Shown: piece after piece, positions 1 through 6,531 of the stretch | Position numbering within the stretch: the stretch's first letter is position 1 | How the letters are laid out: every line of letters begins with the position of its first letter | Assembly: GCA_030625465.1 (NCBI GenBank) | Contig: DAOUQS010000037.1 | Location: 1-11,739 of the forward strand | Origin: Amylibacter sp. | GTDB taxonomy: Bacteria; Pseudomonadota; Alphaproteobacteria; Rhodobacterales; Rhodobacteraceae | DNA length: 11,739 nucleotides | Reading direction: 5' to 3' | Position numbers and translations under genes: made by a program | Notes under the pieces: generated by a model | Told to the model about the DNA's origin: nothing | The model's database searches: none | Seen by the model: only the letters and a program-made list of their open reading frames with translations

Positions 1-1
1 T

Positions 2-706
2 GCTGACATTGGCACACCTGATCTGGCGCAGATGCTGGACGATCATGCGCATTATGTGAAGACCTTGCGTGAAACCGGTGCCGAAGTTGTGGAACTGGCT
101 GCATTGGAAGCTTACCCCGATGCGGTATTTGTCGAGGACACAGCACTTTGTTTGCCCGAAGGTGCTATAATGATGCGACCGGGTGCGCCAAGTCGCGCAG
201 GCGAGGTTGACGGCATGGCCCCGATCTTGCGTGATTATTACGATGTGGTTTTTGATATTAACGGCCCCGGATATATCGAGGGCGGGGATATTCTGGTTAC
301 ATCAAAGGAAATACTGGTGGGGCGCTCTGACCGGACGGATGCAGCAGGGGTGGCAGAGCTGGCCAAGCTTGTAGCACCGTGGGGATATAAGGTGCGCGAG
401 GTGTTCACGCCAGAAGGGGTTCTGCATTTCAAAACAGACTGTTCGCTATTGGATGGCGAAACCATATTGGCAACGAAACGGCTGGATGCTTCGGGGTGTT
501 TTGAAGGTTATCGGGTTATTCATACCGCTGACGGGGAAGAGGCGGCGGCGAACGCCATTCGCTTTAACCGGTTTGTTTTGATGGCCACAGGGTTTCCGAA
601 AACCGCAAAGCGATTACGCGATGCGGGTTTTGAAGTGCGCGAGATTAACAATACGGAATGTGCCAAGCTGGACGGCGGCATGTCGTGCCTGTCACTGCGG
701 TTTTAA
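2..706 (+). CDS. ddaH: N(omega),N(omega)-dimethylarginine dimethylaminohydrolase (DDAH), 5' end cut off
   Basis: Hydrolyses asymmetric dimethylarginine or monomethylarginine to citrulline plus an amine; a cytosolic enzyme of the guanidino-group-modifying (arginine deiminase) superfamily. The frame is open from the window edge: 10 codons precede the first visible ATG at 32, and that internal Met is probably not the start. About 234 residues are visible; full-length bacterial DDAH is about 254, so roughly 20 N-terminal residues are missing. Counting from the first visible codon, the substrate-binding FVEDTA motif is at 43-48, the catalytic His is in LHFKTD (about 142), and the nucleophilic Cys is in GGMSCLSLRF at the extreme C-terminus (about 229). 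This C-terminal motif closely matches Pseudomonas DDAH as I recall it. All catalytic landmarks in the visible part are intact. The last 15 bp overlap the end of the convergent flavin-fold gene. Identity is strong; actual substrate preference within the superfamily is inferred. Confidence 0.88.
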   Translation, partial: ADIGTPDLAQMLDDHAHYVKTLRETGAEVVELAALEAYPDAVFVEDTALCLPEGAIMMRPGAPSRAGEVDGMAPILRDYYDVVFDINGPGYIEGGDILVTSKEILVGRSDRTDAAGVAELAKLVAPWGYKVREVFTPEGVLHFKTDCSLLDGETILATKRLDASGCFEGYRVIHTADGEEAAANAIRFNRFVLMATGFPKTAKRLRDAGFEVREINNTECAKLDGGMSCLSLRF

Positions 707-1303
707 GCGGGATAATTCTGTTTCCAGTTCAAGGATGCGATCTTGCAGGGTTGAAACCGATTTTTCAATGTCGGGTATCGTGTAGCGTTCGGTGATATGT
801 TGCGGGCAGTTCCAGTCAAAAGCTTCGACTTTGATGACAAGCCCACGTTCGATATGGCCGCGATAATCAGGCATTTGCAGCTTTCCAATGATCTTGGGTT
901 GATCCAGCCCCACCAATTCCACCCGCCCCAAAAGCTTCAGGCGGGTTTTGTTTGGGTAATCCATGAAGAACAATGATACACGGTCATCTTTGGTCAGGTT
1001 GCCGACGCTGACATATTGGCGGTTGCCGCGAAAATCGGGCATGGCCAATGTTTTTTCGTCCAGTATTTTGACAAAACCCAAAGGCCCGCCGCGATGTTGC
1101 ACGTAGGGCCAGCCTGCTTCGTTGATGGTGGCCATATAAAGACTGTCACGGGCGGAAATAAACGCGGCCTCATGCGGGCTGATCAGATTGTTATAATCGG
1201 CAGTACCTGCTTCCATACGGGTGTACATTTTACGGCTGCCATAGTCGGTTTGGATTGATTTGACTGCGTCGGTGAACATGATCTCTGCGAATTTATGTGG
1301 CAT
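692..1303 (-). CDS. Pyridoxamine 5'-phosphate oxidase-like (FMN-binding split barrel) protein
   Basis: A 203-residue cytosolic protein of the putative PNPOx family (split beta-barrel). These proteins usually bind FMN or F420 and reduce or oxidise small molecules; the substrate here is unknown. Residues about 43-165 form the barrel, with family-like segments ISARDSLYMATI, GWPYVQHRGGPLGF (about 64-77) and DFRGNRQYVSVGNL (about 90-103). The C-terminus (about 177-201) is a charged heptad-like helix, STLQDRILELETELSRL, that could be a coiled coil or dimer arm. The start is supported by AGGA seven bases upstream; this ribosome site overlaps the stop codon of the DUF1348 gene, implying translational coupling. 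It is the last gene of the hydrolase-DUF1348-PNPOx unit. Its 3' end overlaps ddaH by 15 bp in convergent orientation. It is not true PdxH: it lacks the PdxH architecture I would expect, and no pyridoxal genes are nearby. Confidence 0.82.
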   Translation of the reverse strand: MPHKFAEIMFTDAVKSIQTDYGSRKMYTRMEAGTADYNNLISPHEAAFISARDSLYMATINEAGWPYVQHRGGPLGFVKILDEKTLAMPDFRGNRQYVSVGNLTKDDRVSLFFMDYPNKTRLKLLGRVELVGLDQPKIIGKLQMPDYRGHIERGLVIKVEAFDWNCPQHITERYTIPDIEKSVSTLQDRILELETELSRLKPQ

Positions 1304-1312
1304 TATCGTTTC

Positions 1313-1780
1313 CTATAATCCTAGTTCGCTTAGACCGGGGTGGTCTGCGGGTCGCGGGCCTGCTGGCCATTTGAATTTGCGTTGGGCTGCGGTAATGGCA
1401 AGATCGTTTATGCTGGCGAAACGGAATTTCATCAGGCCGTTTTTATCAAATTCCCAGTTTTCATTGCCGTATGATCTGAACCATTCGCCCGCTTGATTGT
1501 GCCATTCATAGGCGAAACGCACAGCGATGCGGTTGCCTGAATAGGCCCAAAGTTCTTTGATCAGGCGGTAGTCGTGTTCGCGTTGCCATTTTTGGGTCAG
1601 AAAGGTGATTATTTCGGCGCGACCTTTGGGGAAATCAGCGCGGTTGCGCCAGATGCTGTCGGGCGTGTAGGCAAGTGCGATTTTTTCGGGGTTCTGGCCG
1701 TTCCAGCCATCTTCGGCGGCACGGACTTTCTGGATGGCGGTATCGCGGGTGAAAGGCGGCAATGGGGGGCGTTGTGGCAT
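1313..1780 (-). CDS. DUF1348 family NTF2/SnoaL-like protein
   Basis: A 155-residue protein resembling the DUF1348 family, small alpha+beta cone-fold (NTF2/SnoaL-like) proteins of unknown reaction. Visible family-like features are an early helix with [20 protein letters not shown] (about 22-41), the segment [16 protein letters not shown], the strand pair [20 protein letters not shown], and a C-terminal strand [21 protein letters not shown]. Most of the protein is this single domain; there is no signal peptide and no membrane segment. AAGGA lies eight bases before the start. It sits 59 bp downstream of the exported hydrolase gene and 9 bp upstream of the PNPOx-like gene, so it is probably co-transcribed with both. 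Members of this fold act as small isomerases, hydratases or ligand binders, but nothing in the sequence picks one, so I do not assign a reaction. Confidence 0.82.
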   Translation of the reverse strand: MPQRPPLPPFTRDTAIQKVRAAEDGWNGQNPEKIALAYTPDSIWRNRADFPKGRAEIITFLTQKWQREHDYRLIKELWAYSGNRIAVRFAYEWHNQAGEWFRSYGNENWEFDKNGLMKFRFASINDLAITAAQRKFKWPAGPRPADHPGLSELGL

Positions 1781-1802
1781 GGTATTTATCCTTTTGGTTT
1801 GT

Positions 1803-1831
1803 AAGGGCGCAACGGAAGGGGTTGCGCCCTT
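1803..1831 (-). repeat. Perfect 11-bp inverted repeat (hairpin) between hydrolase and DUF1348 genes
   Basis: The arms AAGGGCGCAAC (1803-1813) and GTTGCGCCCTT (1821-1831) are exact reverse complements separated by a 7-nt loop. It occupies half of the 59-bp gap between the two genes. On neither strand is it followed by a run of T, so it is not a classic rho-independent terminator. A role in mRNA stability, processing or partial attenuation inside the operon is inferred. Confidence 0.7.
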
Positions 1832-1839
1832 GGGTCAGG

Positions 1840-2823
1840 TTAGTTGCTTAAAGAACGATCCAGAAAACTGTGGATTTTCGCGGCAATTTCCGGCCCGTTT
1901 GTTTCCAGTGCGAAGTGGCCTGCGTCCAGCATGTGAAGCTCTGCTTTTGGCAAGTCACGCAGATAAGGTGGCGCACCTGCGCCCGGAAAAATCACATCGT
2001 TTTCACCCCAGACGATTAAGGTTGGTGGCTGGTATGTGCGGAAGTATTCCTGAAAATCGGGGTATAGATCAACATTGGTGCGGTAATCATAGAACAGGTC
2101 AAGCTGGATTTCCTGATTGCCGGGGCGGTCAAGATAGGCCTGATCCAGCATCCATGCGTCAGGGCTGACCAGCCCTGCATTTTCGGCTGGAATACCGTGG
2201 GTGTATTGCCATTCTGTGGCACCAACTTTCAGGAAACCGCGCAGTTTTTCACGATTTTCGGCAGTGTTATCAGCCCAGTAGGTTTTGAACACGTCCCAAA
2301 AATCAAGCAGGCCTTCATTATAGGCATTGCCGTTCTGGATGATCAGGGCGTTAACTTTTTCCGGGGCTTTCAGGGCCAGACGGTAGCCAACAGGCGCGCC
2401 GTAATCCATCACGTAAAGTGAATAGCTGTCCAGCTTCAGATCTTGGGTGAAGCTTTCCATCAGGTTGGCATATGCGGCGAATGTATAGTCAAAATCGGCG
2501 CGTGATGGCATCGCACTGCGGCCAAAGCCGGGGTAATCAGGGGCGATGACGTGGTATTTATCGGCCAGTGCCGGGATCAGGTTGCGGTACTGTTGCGATG
2601 ATGTCGGGAAGCCGTGTAGCAATAATAAAGTGGGCGCGTCTTTGGCGCCGGCTTCACGGTAGAAAACCTCTAAGCCGTTGATTTCGATTGTTTTGTATCG
2701 CACGGCAGTTTCTGTTTGGATGGACGCAGATTGTGCATGCGTGGATGTCACGAATGGTCCGCTGATCAGGCCCAGAGCCAGAAAAGCTGCGCCAAAGGCA
2801 TGTTTGATATTGAAGGTGGTCAT
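1840..2823 (-). CDS. Exported alpha/beta-fold hydrolase (epoxide hydrolase / haloalkane dehalogenase-like)
   Basis: A 327-residue hydrolase with an N-terminal Sec-type signal peptide: hydrophobic stretch about residues 9-27, likely cut after THA at about 30. The mature enzyme would therefore be periplasmic. The oxyanion-hole motif HGFP is at about 70-73. The nucleophile elbow VMDYGAP carries an Asp at about 140, so this is an aspartate-nucleophile enzyme like epoxide hydrolases and dehalogenases rather than a serine esterase. The acid is probably Asp276 in GENDVIF and the base His303 in DAGHFALE. A cap domain occupies about 165-255. AGGA is seven bases upstream of the start. It is the first gene of the three-gene unit and is divergent from the LysR gene. 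The reaction class is inferred from the triad; the substrate is unknown. It is longer than cytosolic relatives because of the leader peptide. Confidence 0.85.
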   Translation of the reverse strand: MTTFNIKHAFGAAFLALGLISGPFVTSTHAQSASIQTETAVRYKTIEINGLEVFYREAGAKDAPTLLLLHGFPTSSQQYRNLIPALADKYHVIAPDYPGFGRSAMPSRADFDYTFAAYANLMESFTQDLKLDSYSLYVMDYGAPVGYRLALKAPEKVNALIIQNGNAYNEGLLDFWDVFKTYWADNTAENREKLRGFLKVGATEWQYTHGIPAENAGLVSPDAWMLDQAYLDRPGNQEIQLDLFYDYRTNVDLYPDFQEYFRTYQPPTLIVWGENDVIFPGAGAPPYLRDLPKAELHMLDAGHFALETNGPEIAAKIHSFLDRSLSN

Positions 2824-2897
2824 TGGATGTTCCTATCTTTGTCTGTGTCAGGCGGTGGCCTGTGTTTGGATAGGTTCTGTATAGGTTTATTTATTTT

Positions 2898-2916
2898 ATT
2901 GAATAATATGTTTAAT
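2898..2916. promoter_or_regulatory. Candidate LysR-type operator in the divergent control region
   Basis: The 125-bp gap between the hydrolase and lysR starts is very AT-rich near lysR. Positions 2898-2916 form an imperfect palindrome ATT-N13-AAT with further internal symmetric matches, centred on 2907. ATTGAATA also occurs twice as a direct repeat, at 2898 and 2917, 19 bp apart. LysR proteins classically bind such dyads in the divergent gap and repress their own gene. The dyad overlaps the proposed lysR -35 box, which fits autorepression. In AT-rich DNA such symmetry can occur by chance. Confidence 0.4.
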
Positions 2917-2928
2917 ATTGAATATACT
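2899..2928 (+). promoter_or_regulatory. Putative sigma70-type promoter of the LysR gene
   Basis: TTGAAT at 2899-2904 and TATACT at 2923-2928 are separated by 18 bp and resemble -35 and -10 boxes. Transcription would begin near 2935, giving a leader of about 14 nt. That leader contains AGGA (2940-2943), placed five bases before the ATG at 2949. This is a motif match only. Confidence 0.5.
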
Positions 2929-2948
2929 ATTACAAAAATAGGAATAAT

Positions 2949-3854
2949 ATGGACCGATTGCTGGAAATGGAAGTGTTTGTAGCTATCAACGAGATCGGCA
3001 GTTTCAACAAGGCGGCTGAACGGATGCGCATGTCGCCACCTGCGGTGACCCGTGCGGTTTCATCGTTAGAGGAACGGCTGGGGGTCGTGTTGTTAACACG
3101 CACCACACGGCGTTTGCATTTGACCGATGCGGGTGCGCGGTTCCTGGAAACTGCGCAGCGGTTACTGGCTGAAATTGACAATGCCGAAAAGGATGCCAGC
3201 GGCGAGATGGGGGTGCCGCAAGGACATTTAACGATTTCGGCCTCGGTGACGTTTGCGCGGTTTGTGATCACCCCGATGGTGCGCCAGTTTTTGCAAACAC
3301 AACCAAAGATTACGGCAACGGTTATGGGTCTGGATCGGGTGGTTAACCTGGTTGATGAAGGCATGGATGTGGCCGTGCGTATTGGTGAATTGGCCCCATC
3401 CAGCCTGATTGCACGCCGCGTGGGCGCGGTGCGGCGTATCTTTGTCGCAAGTCCTGATTATCTGGCGCGGCGTGGACAGCCGGAACATCCGCAGGAATTG
3501 AAGTTGCATTCCATGATCGGGTTCTCAAATATTCAGGTTAGTCAGGAATGGCATTATAAAACCAAGGCAGGTAAGGGGCATGTGACGCTTGCACCTCGTT
3601 TGATGGTTAACGATGCCATGGCTGCGGTTGACGCGGCTGTGGCGGGTGAGGGCATTACCATGATGATGTCTTATGTGGTTGTGGATTTGATTAAATCAAA
3701 CAAGCTGGTGCCGGTGCTGATGGATTTTGTGCCGCAAGAGGTGCCGGTTCATCTGGTGTTTCCACAAAGCCGGCTGGTGGTCCCCAAACTGCGGGCTTTT
3801 CTGGATTTCTCGGCTAAACACCTGAAGGTGGAGCTGTCGCGACTGGCCTTGTGA
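2949..3854 (+). CDS. LysR-family transcriptional regulator
   Basis: A 301-residue LysR-type regulator of normal family length. The N-terminal winged helix-turn-helix spans about residues 1-60: FVAINEIGSFNKAAERM, then SPPAVTRAVSSLEERLGVVLLTRTTRRLHLTDAG. A linker helix follows at about 61-90, and the effector-binding domain runs from about 92 to the end (LTISASVTFARFVITPMV onward). The RTTRRLHLTDAG wing and the segment VDEGMDVAVRIGEL are typical of the subgroup often encoded beside oxidoreductase or hydrolase genes. It is divergent from the hydrolase-DUF1348-PNPOx genes, the usual arrangement for a LysR protein and its target, so it probably controls them and itself. Its TGA stop directly abuts the stop of the convergent M56 protease gene. 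The inducer is not deducible. Confidence 0.92.
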   Translation: MDRLLEMEVFVAINEIGSFNKAAERMRMSPPAVTRAVSSLEERLGVVLLTRTTRRLHLTDAGARFLETAQRLLAEIDNAEKDASGEMGVPQGHLTISASVTFARFVITPMVRQFLQTQPKITATVMGLDRVVNLVDEGMDVAVRIGELAPSSLIARRVGAVRRIFVASPDYLARRGQPEHPQELKLHSMIGFSNIQVSQEWHYKTKAGKGHVTLAPRLMVNDAMAAVDAAVAGEGITMMMSYVVVDLIKSNKLVPVLMDFVPQEVPVHLVFPQSRLVVPKLRAFLDFSAKHLKVELSRLAL

Positions 3855-4985
3855 TTATTGGCCCAGGGTGTTTCTGACTTCCAGCCGTTCCAGATTTACA
3901 ATGGTGGACAGCATCAAGCGGTCTTGGCTCCAATCACTTGGTGACTGGATGGTTAATGATGCAAGTATAACCAGCGCCATTGCGGGGAAAAGCAGGCATG
4001 CAAAGGCTTTGCGTGAAATTGGTGTCACCGCAGGATCTACAATGGCGACGATGCGTTGTTTCAGCGCCGTTGCCGCATTTATACTGAACGGGGTTCGGTC
4101 AACTTGCACAAAGGGCACCGACGGCAGGGCAATCGAGTATTTGTCCTCTTTGCGAATACTGTTCTGGCAGACCTGCAACAGGCATTCGCAATAGGATTTT
4201 GCATCGAACCTTTTGCCGGAAACCAGTTGCTGGTCGCACGCCAGTTCGCGTAAATGCTGAACCTGACGTTTCCAGAAGTAGAAAACCGGGTTCCAGAAAA
4301 AGAACGGGTGCAGGGCTTCCAGTACAAATGCCCATTCCACATCGTTTTGACGGATGTGCTGGAATTCATGGGCCAGTGCCATTTTCAGGTCGTTGTTTTC
4401 CGCAAGCATGCCCGAAGGGATAACCACGTAGCGGGTCTTTAGGCTGCGGGTGGAAAACGGGATGAAAGTTTTATCGCTTAGCAGTATTTTCAGGTTGCCG
4501 AATTGGCGCCACGCATAGCTGGAGCGTAAAATTGTGCGCAGTTTGAAAATGTTTACCATCGAGCGGCCAAGGATGATTGTAAAACCGATCGAAAACAGTC
4601 CGGCGATGAAAACCCCAACAGATGTATCAAGATTTAGAATGCCTTGGGTGATTTCGTTGCGAATGCCCATGATGCGTTCAAATTCAACGGCTTTCATTTC
4701 AATGCTGCCGTTCAGGTACTGGGCAACGGCAAAGTCGGATACGCGCATTGAAAATTCCGGTGAAACCAGACCGGCACTTGTGAGCGTGGTCAGTGCCATG
4801 ATGGCAACGGGGCTAAGGGCTATGGCCAGAAATATACCGTTCAGCAGGCGTAATTGCAAAATATAGGGAAGCTGTATTTTAAGTTTCTGCGTGGCAAATC
4901 GCGCCAGAAACCACAGGACAAACGCAAAGACCAGCATGATGTTTGCGTTGATGTAGGCGTTTAGTACAGCATCAGTCAGTATCAT
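3855..4985 (-). CDS. M56-family (BlaR1-like) membrane metalloprotease without a sensor domain
   Basis: A 376-residue integral-membrane zinc protease of the M56 family, the protease half of BlaR1/MecR1 sensors that cleave a BlaI-type repressor. Hydrophobic segments are visible at about 13-30, 49-70, 122-140 and 328-345. The zinc motif HEFQH is at 206-210, with a probable third ligand Glu in RELACDQQ (about 247), so the protease looks active. BlaR1 proper is about 600 residues and ends in a penicillin-binding sensor with STYK-type motifs. Here only about 30 residues follow the last membrane segment, so beta-lactam sensing by that route is excluded. The gene overlaps the repressor gene by 14 bp, and AGAGG sits seven bases before its start. 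The inferred job is to sense an unknown envelope signal and inactivate the adjacent BlaI-type repressor. Confidence 0.85.
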   Translation of the reverse strand: MILTDAVLNAYINANIMLVFAFVLWFLARFATQKLKIQLPYILQLRLLNGIFLAIALSPVAIMALTTLTSAGLVSPEFSMRVSDFAVAQYLNGSIEMKAVEFERIMGIRNEITQGILNLDTSVGVFIAGLFSIGFTIILGRSMVNIFKLRTILRSSYAWRQFGNLKILLSDKTFIPFSTRSLKTRYVVIPSGMLAENNDLKMALAHEFQHIRQNDVEWAFVLEALHPFFFWNPVFYFWKRQVQHLRELACDQQLVSGKRFDAKSYCECLLQVCQNSIRKEDKYSIALPSVPFVQVDRTPFSINAATALKQRIVAIVDPAVTPISRKAFACLLFPAMALVILASLTIQSPSDWSQDRLMLSTIVNLERLEVRNTLGQ

Positions 4986-5367
4986 TTTTCAACCTCTTAT
5001 CCAACAGAGCCCGAATTTCCCCCAGTGCCTCTTCGGACATGCCCGCATCATCCACAAGGCGGGCCACCAGCGATGCCGGTGTGTCGTCAAACAGCTTTTC
5101 AGACAGGTTCTTAAGCGACCTTGACTGATAGACGTCTTTATTAATCGTGGGCTTGTATATGAATGTTTTGCCCGCTTTTGTACTTACCACAAATTCCTTC
5201 TGTTCCAAAATCCGTAATATTGTGGCGGCGGATGTGTAGGCCAGATTGCGGCCTTCGGCCAGATTTGCCAGCACATCGCGCACGGTTCCCTGACCCAGTT
5301 TCCACAAATGAGACATGAACTCCAGTTCAACTTCTGTCAGCAGTTCGTTTTTCTTTTTCTGTCGCAT
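4972..5367 (-). CDS. BlaI/MecI/CopY-family transcriptional repressor
   Basis: A 131-residue winged-helix repressor, standard length for the family. Residues about 10-75 form the DNA-binding domain: LTEVELEFMSHLW, then GTVRDVLANLAEGRNLAYTSAATILRILEQKEFV and a wing of the form STKAGKTFIYKP. The C-terminal dimerisation helices follow (about 80-128) and include LFDDTPASLVARLVDD, the region where BlaI-type repressors are cut by their partner protease. By alignment from memory the equivalent bond would be near R103-L104 (inference). The ribosome site is weak (AAGCAAGA just before the ATG). It is the first gene of a two-gene unit with the M56 protease and overlaps it by 14 bp, so the pair is made together. 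No beta-lactamase or copper ATPase is nearby, so the regulon is unknown beyond probable autoregulation. Confidence 0.9.
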   Translation of the reverse strand: MRQKKKNELLTEVELEFMSHLWKLGQGTVRDVLANLAEGRNLAYTSAATILRILEQKEFVVSTKAGKTFIYKPTINKDVYQSRSLKNLSEKLFDDTPASLVARLVDDAGMSEEALGEIRALLDKRLKNDTD

Positions 5368-5402
5368 TCTTGCTTTGCCTAAAGTCAGTTTTTATTGGAT
5401 TT

Positions 5403-5431
5403 ATTAAATACTAAAACCATTGTTATTCCAA
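5403..5431 (-). promoter_or_regulatory. Putative promoter of the BlaI-M56 operon
   Basis: Reading the minus strand, TTGGAA (5426-5431) and TTTAAT (5403-5408) are separated by 17 bp, 36 bp before the repressor ATG. It lies in the 77-bp gap after glpU, where I see no convincing terminator, so read-through from the glycerol operon is also possible. This is a motif match only. Confidence 0.42.
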
Positions 5432-5434
5432 GTG

Positions 5435-5442
5435 ACATCTGT
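5435..5442. promoter_or_regulatory. Candidate BlaI-type operator half-core ACA-N2-TGT
   Basis: ACATCTGT is an ACA-N2-TGT dyad, the core of the TACA-N2-TGTA sites bound by BlaI/MecI proteins. It sits three bases upstream of the proposed -35 box and two bases beyond the glpU stop codon. Outer bases are G/G rather than T/A, so the match is partial and may be chance. Confidence 0.3.
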
Positions 5443-5444
5443 GT

Positions 5445-5723
5445 TTATACTTTCCAAAAACAAAACACGCCCCATGCGATGGCCAGACCAAGCGGCGCCC
5501 ATAGCGGCATTCCCATCAGGCCAAGCCACGCAAGGAAGATGTAAACACTGCCAAGCAATGATATAAATAACCGATCGCCGCGTGTGGTGGTCAGGCCCAG
5601 TATGCCTTTGCGTTCGGCCCCGCCCGGATACTTTATTTCCAATATGGTCAGGATGCCCATGGCACTGAAAATTCCGATAAAGACCAACGCGGTCGGCCAT
5701 GTCCATGCCATCCAGCTAAGCAT
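5445..5723 (-). CDS. glpU: Small integral membrane protein of the glycerol ABC importer (DUF2160)
   Basis: A 92-residue membrane protein resembling DUF2160, the small protein encoded beside glycerol-type ABC importers and named GlpU in Rhizobium leguminosarum. Three hydrophobic segments are visible at about 9-29, 52-70 and 72-90. A short positively charged loop, KYPGGAERKGILGLTTTRGDR, lies between the first two. Its biochemical role in the transporter is not established to my knowledge; an accessory or stabilising subunit is the usual assumption. The start overlaps the glpQ stop by one base (TAATG), and GGAGGG lies four bases upstream, so it is translationally coupled. It is the last gene of the operon. 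Confidence 0.85.
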   Translation of the reverse strand: MLSWMAWTWPTALVFIGIFSAMGILTILEIKYPGGAERKGILGLTTTRGDRLFISLLGSVYIFLAWLGLMGMPLWAPLGLAIAWGVFCFWKV

Positions 5724-6520
5724 TATACCCTCCCTAGGGCAAAGCCCTTGGCGATGTGGTTGCGCACGAAGTAGATCACAATGGCACCCGGTATGATGGT
5801 TAATGTGCCGGCTGCGGCAAGCAAGCCCAACTCGTAGCCTGCGGATGATGCAGTCTTGGTCATCGTGGCGGCAATCGGTTTGGCGTAAACCGCCGTCAGG
5901 GTTTTGGCCAACAGCAGTTCAACCCATGAGAACATGAAGCAGAAGAATGCGGCAACCCCCACGCCTGCCTTGATCGAAGGCAGGAATATCGTGGTGAAAA
6001 AACGCGGGAATGAATAGCCGTCGACATAGGCGGTTTCGTCCAGTTCTTTGGGCACACCGCTCATGAAACCTTCCAGTATCCACACCGAAAGCGGGATGTT
6101 GAACAGGCAATGTGCAAGGGCCACGGCAAGATAGGTATCAAACAGGCCGACGGCGGAATAAAGTTGGAAGAACGGCAGGGCAAAGACCGCCGCGGGCGCC
6201 ATACGGTTGGTTAAAAGCCAGAAGAACAGTTGTTTGTCGCCCAAAAAGCGGTAGCGCGAAAACGCATAGGCGGCAGGCAGGGCCACGGTCAGTGAAATAA
6301 CCGTGTTCAAAGACACATACGCGATCGAGTTGATGTAGCCCCAGTACCAAGTGGGGTCGGTGAAGATCACGCGGTAATTGTCGAACGTCCATGTCTGCGG
6401 GAACAGTGAAAATCCCGACAGGATTTCGCCGGTGGTTTTGAAACTCATTGCCACCAGCCAATAGATCGGCAGCATCAGGAACAAGATGTATACAAGCGGG
6501 ATAAGGTAGCGTTTGCGCAT
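5723..6520 (-). CDS. glpQ: Glycerol ABC importer permease GlpQ
   Basis: Inner-membrane permease of the MalG type, 265 residues, six predicted membrane segments starting with LIPLVYILFLMLPIYWLVAM (about 6-25). The coupling-helix (EAA) loop that docks on the ATPase is at about 160-181: ELDETAYVDGYSFPRFFTTIFLP, with the conserved DG. An ATG 17 codons upstream (6571) is open, but it lies inside glpP. The ATG at 6520 is preceded by AAGGA eight bases away, follows the glpP stop by 11 bases, and begins the normal permease N-terminus MRKRYLIPL; I therefore use 6520. It would form the channel with GlpP and be driven by GlpS/GlpT. It overlaps the glpU start by one base. Confidence 0.88.
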   Translation of the reverse strand: MRKRYLIPLVYILFLMLPIYWLVAMSFKTTGEILSGFSLFPQTWTFDNYRVIFTDPTWYWGYINSIAYVSLNTVISLTVALPAAYAFSRYRFLGDKQLFFWLLTNRMAPAAVFALPFFQLYSAVGLFDTYLAVALAHCLFNIPLSVWILEGFMSGVPKELDETAYVDGYSFPRFFTTIFLPSIKAGVGVAAFFCFMFSWVELLLAKTLTAVYAKPIAATMTKTASSAGYELGLLAAAGTLTIIPGAIVIYFVRNHIAKGFALGRV

Positions 6521-6531
6521 GGGTTCCGTCC

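Noticed and set aside
692..1303. True pyridoxamine phosphate oxidase (pdxH)
   Set aside because: Only the generic split-barrel fold is recognisable; I do not see the PdxH-type C-terminal region or any vitamin B6 context.
1734..2168. 144-codon open frame on the + strand
   Set aside because: It lies antisense to the DUF1348 start and the hydrolase gene, has no recognisable domain, and the opposite-strand proteins have clear motifs. It is a shadow frame.
2930..3364. 144-codon open frame on the - strand over lysR
   Set aside because: Antisense to the HTH-coding part of lysR; low-complexity Ser/Arg/Thr-rich translation with no domain. Shadow frame.
3855..5367. Beta-lactam resistance switch (blaI-blaR1)
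   Set aside because: The protease has no penicillin-binding sensor domain and no beta-lactamase gene is nearby, so I do not assign antibiotic sensing or the bla gene names.
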